Below are positions 15,181 through 18,512 of a stretch of 18,512 bases of DNA, one piece after another. A program made the translations under genes and the position numbers. The DNA lies in contig DCHU01000066.1 of NCBI GenBank assembly GCA_002314915.1, forward strand, positions 1 through 18,512, in the 5' to 3' direction. This stretch comes from Caryophanales bacterium UBA1744. GTDB taxonomy: Bacteria > Bacillota_I > Bacilli_A > RFN20 > CAG-826. Every line of letters begins with the position of its first letter. The first letter of the stretch is position 1. The notes below the pieces were generated by a model. It was not told the origin of the DNA. It saw only the letters and a program-made list of their open reading frames with translations, and searched no databases.

Positions 15181-15184
15181 AATA

Positions 15185-16486
15185 CTATAGCTTTGCTAAA
15201 AGCTTTGCCCTCCTTACGAAATCGGTGACACGGATGCCTGATGTGCAGCTGTATGTGCACAATCCGCATTCCATGCAGTTGAGAGGATTGAGCATCTTGA
15301 TCATTTCGCGGTTAGTTGACTTAACTGCCTCCATGATGAGGACTGGCTGGAGTCCCTGAGGGCAAGATAAGACGCACGATCCGCAGCGGATGCATGGTGC
15401 CTCTGGTTTTGTGGACTCATTCATGACGATGAGTGATGTAACGGTTTTTGTCGCGATGCAGTCTTCGTTTGGAAGAGCAGCGCCCATCATAGGTCCGCCG
15501 AAGATGAGAACTTTGTTCTCGTCACCTTTGTAACCACCTGCCATATGAATTAAATCGATGGCTGGTGTGCCGATACGGACGATGAAGTTACTTGGAGCGT
15601 TGATGCCGTCTCCGTTAACTGACATGTATCTCTCGTAGATTGGCTTGTTGTGCCAAATTGCCTCGTAGATAGTGGCAGCGGTTGTGACGTTGACGTTCAT
15701 GACTCCGTATGCTGGTGGAATCTTTCCTGGCTGCATCTTGATACCAAGAGCTGTCTTGACCATTGCGACTTCCCAACCCTGTGGGTAGAAGTTCTTCATT
15801 GGTGAGACGGTGATGCCATAGCCTGGATAGTACTTATCGATCATCTCATTTAAGTGAGCGATGATTTCTGGGTGTGTTTCTTTAACGCAGATTCTTGCGT
15901 CCTTGCAATCGAACATCTTCATGAGGAGTGCTGTTCCACCGAAGATCTCTTTTGTCTTGTCGAGCATGAATCTCTGGTCTGTATCAAGGTATGGTTCACA
16001 TTCGATACCGTTGATTAAGATGTGATTAATCTTTTCTTTTGTCTGTAACTTGATGTGGGTAGGGAATCCTGATCCTCCTAAACCAACACAAGCGCAGTTC
16101 TCGATGATTTTAATCATCTCATCCTTTGTTAAAGCATCGACTTCCTCAGGAGTTCTGTCTTTAACTGCTGGATCAAGCGTATCAAGGCGGTCATTCTCAA
16201 TCTTCATGAAGTTGACGAGCTTGCCGCAGCGATGATAGTGCTTTTCAATTTTGACCAATGTACCACTGACTGTTGAGTGGATTGGCTGGTCGAAGAATGG
16301 ACCGTGTCTAACGCCGATTACCTGGCAGAGATTGACGTGGTCACCTTCTTTGACGAAGATATCTGCTTTTGGGCATCTTCCATTCTCAACAGCAATATAG
16401 ACATAGTCCGGAATTGGTGCTGGAATAGCAGGACGCTTGGAAAGTAAGTTATCTACGCCGCCTATTTTTGTTGTTTTTGCAATCAT
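15185..16486 (-). CDS. rnfC: RnfC, NADH-facing subunit of the Rnf complex
   Basis: RnfC is the peripheral cytoplasmic subunit that exchanges electrons with NAD(H), using FMN and two [4Fe-4S] clusters. GLGGSGFPTHIKL (135-147) and INGIECEPYLDTDQRFML (158-175) are the flavin and nucleotide regions. Cluster cysteines are 365, 368, 371 and 375 (CIRCGSCVLSCP), and 404, 407, 410 and 414 (CMECGLCTYSCT). In the second motif Thr replaces the usual Pro. The 433 residues match short Bacillota RnfC proteins. It is the first gene of the operon, with AGAGG seven to eight bases before the ATG and a regulatory region upstream. Confidence 0.97.
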   Translation of the reverse strand: MIAKTTKIGGVDNLLSKRPAIPAPIPDYVYIAVENGRCPKADIFVKEGDHVNLCQVIGVRHGPFFDQPIHSTVSGTLVKIEKHYHRCGKLVNFMKIENDRLDTLDPAVKDRTPEEVDALTKDEMIKIIENCACVGLGGSGFPTHIKLQTKEKINHILINGIECEPYLDTDQRFMLDKTKEIFGGTALLMKMFDCKDARICVKETHPEIIAHLNEMIDKYYPGYGITVSPMKNFYPQGWEVAMVKTALGIKMQPGKIPPAYGVMNVNVTTAATIYEAIWHNKPIYERYMSVNGDGINAPSNFIVRIGTPAIDLIHMAGGYKGDENKVLIFGGPMMGAALPNEDCIATKTVTSLIVMNESTKPEAPCIRCGSCVLSCPQGLQPVLIMEAVKSTNREMIKMLNPLNCMECGLCTYSCTSGIRVTDFVRRAKLLAKL

Positions 16487-16570
16487 AGTAGTGCCTCTTT
16501 CGCGTGAACATTATTACACTCGCGCCATTTTGCACATAGTGAGCAAAATACGCGCACTCACAGGAGAATC

Positions 16571-16676
16571 GAAAAAAGTTCGACCAAATCTAGATTTCTT
16601 AACTATTTGTAATAAATGGTAATCTTATACCGATTTACCGATTAGGATAGGCTAACTGAAAAAATCCGACCAAATC
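16571..16676. repeat. Short repeats in the rnf upstream region
   Basis: GAAAAAAGTTCGACCAAATC (16571-16590) and GAAAAAATCCGACCAAATC (16658-16676) are direct repeats flanking the probable promoter. Between them, TACCGATT occurs twice without a gap (16628-16643), and TACCGATA occurs once more at 16708-16715. The arrangement suggests binding sites for one or two further regulators, but no known box is recognised. Confidence 0.5.
16624..16655 (-). promoter_or_regulatory. Probable rnf promoter with a TTAG-N6-CTAA operator over its -35 region
   Basis: On the minus strand, TATAAG (16629-16624) can serve as the -10 box. The place of the -35 box holds no TTGACA-like sequence, but the inverted repeat TTAG-N6-CTAA (16642-16655) lies over it. 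This fits an activator-dependent promoter, or a repressed one with a poor -35. The leader to rnfC would be about 130 bases. The promoter call is tentative; the repeat is exact. Confidence 0.45.
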
Positions 16677-16720
16677 GAATGTTTTTGTCATTTTTTAAGT
16701 AATCGAATACCGATAAATTG

Positions 16721-16757
16721 GCAAACAAAAGAGCGTCATCCCAAGTGGACAACGCTC
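16721..16757 (-). terminator. Intrinsic terminator of the GH3 gene
   Basis: The arms GAGCGT (16731-16736) and ACGCTC (16752-16757) form a stem with partial inner pairing. On the minus strand it is followed by TTTTGTTTG. It ends the GH3 transcript before the rnf control region. Confidence 0.82.
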
Positions 16758-16769
16758 AATGTTTATCAG

Positions 16770-18512
16770 TTATTTGTTTGGATTCTCAAGACCGACTGCT
16801 GCCCAGTCTGCATCGTCCCAAACCATGTTGGAGTGGGCACATGCATAGAGGATGTTCTTGCTTGCTCTTCTCATGAGCTTTGCAACGTCGTTAGGGCAGT
16901 TGTTGTAAGCTGTCTGAGCATTTCTACCTGTGTTGTTTGGGTCAAGCCACAAGTCATTCTGTGCTCTTAAGCCGGCTGCGACGTTCATATATGATGAGTT
17001 GACATAGTCTGTGACAACAAGTCCGTGGAATCCCCATTCGTTACGAACGACATTTGTGAGCATTCCGGTGTGAGCACCAGCCCATGTATCACCGATTCTG
17101 TTGAATGATGACATGAATCCTAAGCCACCCATATCTGAATAGATTTCGAATGGTCTTAAATAGATTTCACGGATTGATTGCTCATTTGCCCAGGTATTGA
17201 TCTGGACACGGTTGTATTCCTGATCGTTTAATGCCATATGCTTTGCATAGCAATAGACGCCAAATTCCATTGTGCCTTGTGAGGTGTATCCTGCCATCAA
17301 ACCTGAGATTAATGGGTCTTCTGAGTAGTACTCGAAGTTACGTCCACCGTAAGGTGAGCGGTGGATGTTGATGCCTGGGGCATACCAACCGGTCAAGCCA
17401 GCTGCTGCGCCTTCTTTTCCAATTGATTCACCGAATAAGATTGCGAGGTCAACATTCCATGTTGCTGCAACCATGACGCCGCATGGGTGTCCTGAACCTG
17501 AGTGGAATGCTGCGGCAGGTCCGTCATAGTCGACTGCTTTTGGCTTGCCGATGCTATCGATCTTTGCGGTCTGGAATCCGCCGTGTTCGACGAGGTTCTG
17601 CATGTCTGCGACGCTCATCTGGTCGAGGAGGTTGTCCCAATCTGGGTCATCCCAATCAGCCTCTCTCATGTCTTTGAGTGTGAGTCCGTTGTCGAGTCCG
17701 AAGTCTGGCTCAGGGAGGTCAACCTGGTTGTCCTGCCATTTCTTTGATTCGAGTTTAATTGCCTCATCGTGTGATGAATCTAATGCGATTCCCTTCAAAT
17801 CAGCAGTGGATGTCCAAGTTCCTTCCCAATCGCTTCTCTTTAAATACTCGATTGGAGTGGATGTTGGTCCTTTTTCTGCGACTTCAAAGTTCTTCTGATA
17901 AGACTCGCCTGTCTGGTATGAGGTTTTGTACTCGATTAAATCGAGGTCGAATTTGAAGGTGTTGTTGTGTCCTTCACTGACAGACTCGTTCCAGCAGTCA
18001 TCTCTCAATGACACTTCGTAGTTGCCCGCTTCAAGGACGTAATAGCCTTCTTCGCCGTCCCATGAAGCCATATCTCTTAAAGAGAACTTCAATTCGTATG
18101 ACTTGATCTGACCTGGGTCGATTATGTTTGTCTTTCTGAATTTGAGGAGTGAATACCAAGACTTTTCAATCTTGCCGGTGTATGGAGTGTGAGAGTATAA
18201 CTCGATTACATCCTTACCAGCGACTTCACCTGTATTCTTTACTGAGACTGTAACTGTGTATTCCTGATTCTCAGCGTCGTATTTTGTTGAGTCAATCCAC
18301 TTCTCGAATGTGGTGTATGACTGACCATATCCGAATGAGTATTGAACCTGCTCGTTGTATTTGAAGTCAGGATCTGTCATACCACGCGTTACATAGTAAC
18401 GATATCCAACATAAATGCCTTCTGTATATTCAACGAACTTCTGAGAGGAGTTGGAGTATGTCTGGGTTGTGTCGTTACCCATGGACTGGTATGAAGGAGC
18501 GGATTTAGCGCT
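16770..18512 (-). CDS. Glycoside hydrolase family 3 enzyme with inverted domain order (5' end outside the window)
   Basis: This is a probable beta-glucosidase-type exo-glycosidase. The frame is open to the right edge, so the N-terminus is missing. In the visible order there is first the end of the GH3 C-terminal sandwich domain (FGYGQSYTTFEKW). A fibronectin-III-like domain follows (NTGEVAGKDVIELY to LEAGNYEVSLRDD), then a linker. Last comes the GH3 barrel domain with GRNFEYYSEDPLISG, KHMALNDQEYNR and GLVVTDYVNSS. The Asp of VTDY (codon 17007-17009) is the expected nucleophile. Usual GH3 enzymes have the barrel first. The inverted order is known from some rumen and gut bacteria, for example Butyrivibrio and Ruminococcus enzymes. 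The substrate cannot be told from sequence alone. A terminator follows. Confidence 0.9.
   Translation of the reverse strand, partial: SAKSAPSYQSMGNDTTQTYSNSSQKFVEYTEGIYVGYRYYVTRGMTDPDFKYNEQVQYSFGYGQSYTTFEKWIDSTKYDAENQEYTVTVSVKNTGEVAGKDVIELYSHTPYTGKIEKSWYSLLKFRKTNIIDPGQIKSYELKFSLRDMASWDGEEGYYVLEAGNYEVSLRDDCWNESVSEGHNNTFKFDLDLIEYKTSYQTGESYQKNFEVAEKGPTSTPIEYLKRSDWEGTWTSTADLKGIALDSSHDEAIKLESKKWQDNQVDLPEPDFGLDNGLTLKDMREADWDDPDWDNLLDQMSVADMQNLVEHGGFQTAKIDSIGKPKAVDYDGPAAAFHSGSGHPCGVMVAATWNVDLAILFGESIGKEGAAAGLTGWYAPGINIHRSPYGGRNFEYYSEDPLISGLMAGYTSQGTMEFGVYCYAKHMALNDQEYNRVQINTWANEQSIREIYLRPFEIYSDMGGLGFMSSFNRIGDTWAGAHTGMLTNVVRNEWGFHGLVVTDYVNSSYMNVAAGLRAQNDLWLDPNNTGRNAQTAYNNCPNDVAKLMRRASKNILYACAHSNMVWDDADWAAVGLENPNK

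Noticed and set aside
36..18512. Mollicute genetic code with UGA read as Trp
   Set aside because: All genes are full length under the standard code and use TGG for Trp. Only the absence of TGA stops is notable.
1..18512. CRISPR arrays, insertion sequences, tRNA or rRNA genes
   Set aside because: No regularly spaced direct repeats, transposase genes, terminal repeats or recognisable RNA gene sequences were seen.

Overview
The window looks like chromosomal DNA from a low-to-moderate-GC member of the Bacillota, in the Bacilli or an allied, possibly Mollicutes-adjacent, uncultured lineage. The evidence is the gdpP-rplI-dnaB-walJ-rlmH block typical of Bacilli, strong AGGAGG-type ribosome binding sites on many genes, and codon use that is similar on both strands. 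All 20 reading frames end in TAA (14) or TAG (6), and none in TGA. Trp is encoded by TGG, so this is not simply the UGA=Trp code.

Layout. Positions 36-5552 (+) hold a tightly packed housekeeping operon: gdpP (c-di-AMP phosphodiesterase), rplI (L9), dnaB (replicative helicase), walJ (metallo-hydrolase), rlmH (23S rRNA methyltransferase) and a 112-residue orphan, closed by a bidirectional terminator. A DUF1189-like membrane protein (5599-6738, -) and a probable FMN-binding lipoprotein (7172-7894, +) diverge across a 433-base AT-rich region. An ATC-hydrolase-family protein follows (7970-8569, -). A long minus-strand locus then runs from 16486 down to 8671: rnfC-rnfD-rnfG-rnfE-rnfA-(77-residue Cys protein)-rnfB, then apbE, a NusG-domain-II protein and a Gx/HepT-I membrane protein. 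At the right edge is a glycoside hydrolase family 3 enzyme (16770 to beyond 18512, -) whose domains are in inverted order.

How the genes work together. Rnf couples redox chemistry at the membrane to ion pumping. ApbE attaches FMN to Thr in S/T-G-A/G/S-T motifs. Such motifs are present in RnfD (one), in an oversized RnfG (three, two of them in a recent tandem duplication) and in the unlinked lipoprotein (one). The NusG-II/Gx pair resembles genes that accompany flavin-based extracellular electron transfer. RnfB is very short and lacks its ferredoxin-like domains. The 77-residue membrane protein beside it carries a near copy of RnfB's Cys signature. Together this suggests a rebuilt Rnf/extracytosolic flavoprotein system.

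The most notable non-coding signal is the inverted repeat TTAG-N6-CTAA. It occurs exactly six times, every time between genes and never inside one. Copies lie upstream of the lipoprotein (three), just after its stop codon, in the promoter spacer of the ATC-hydrolase-family gene, and over the probable -35 region of the rnf promoter. I infer an undescribed regulon that ties these loci together. No regulator gene is visible in the window.
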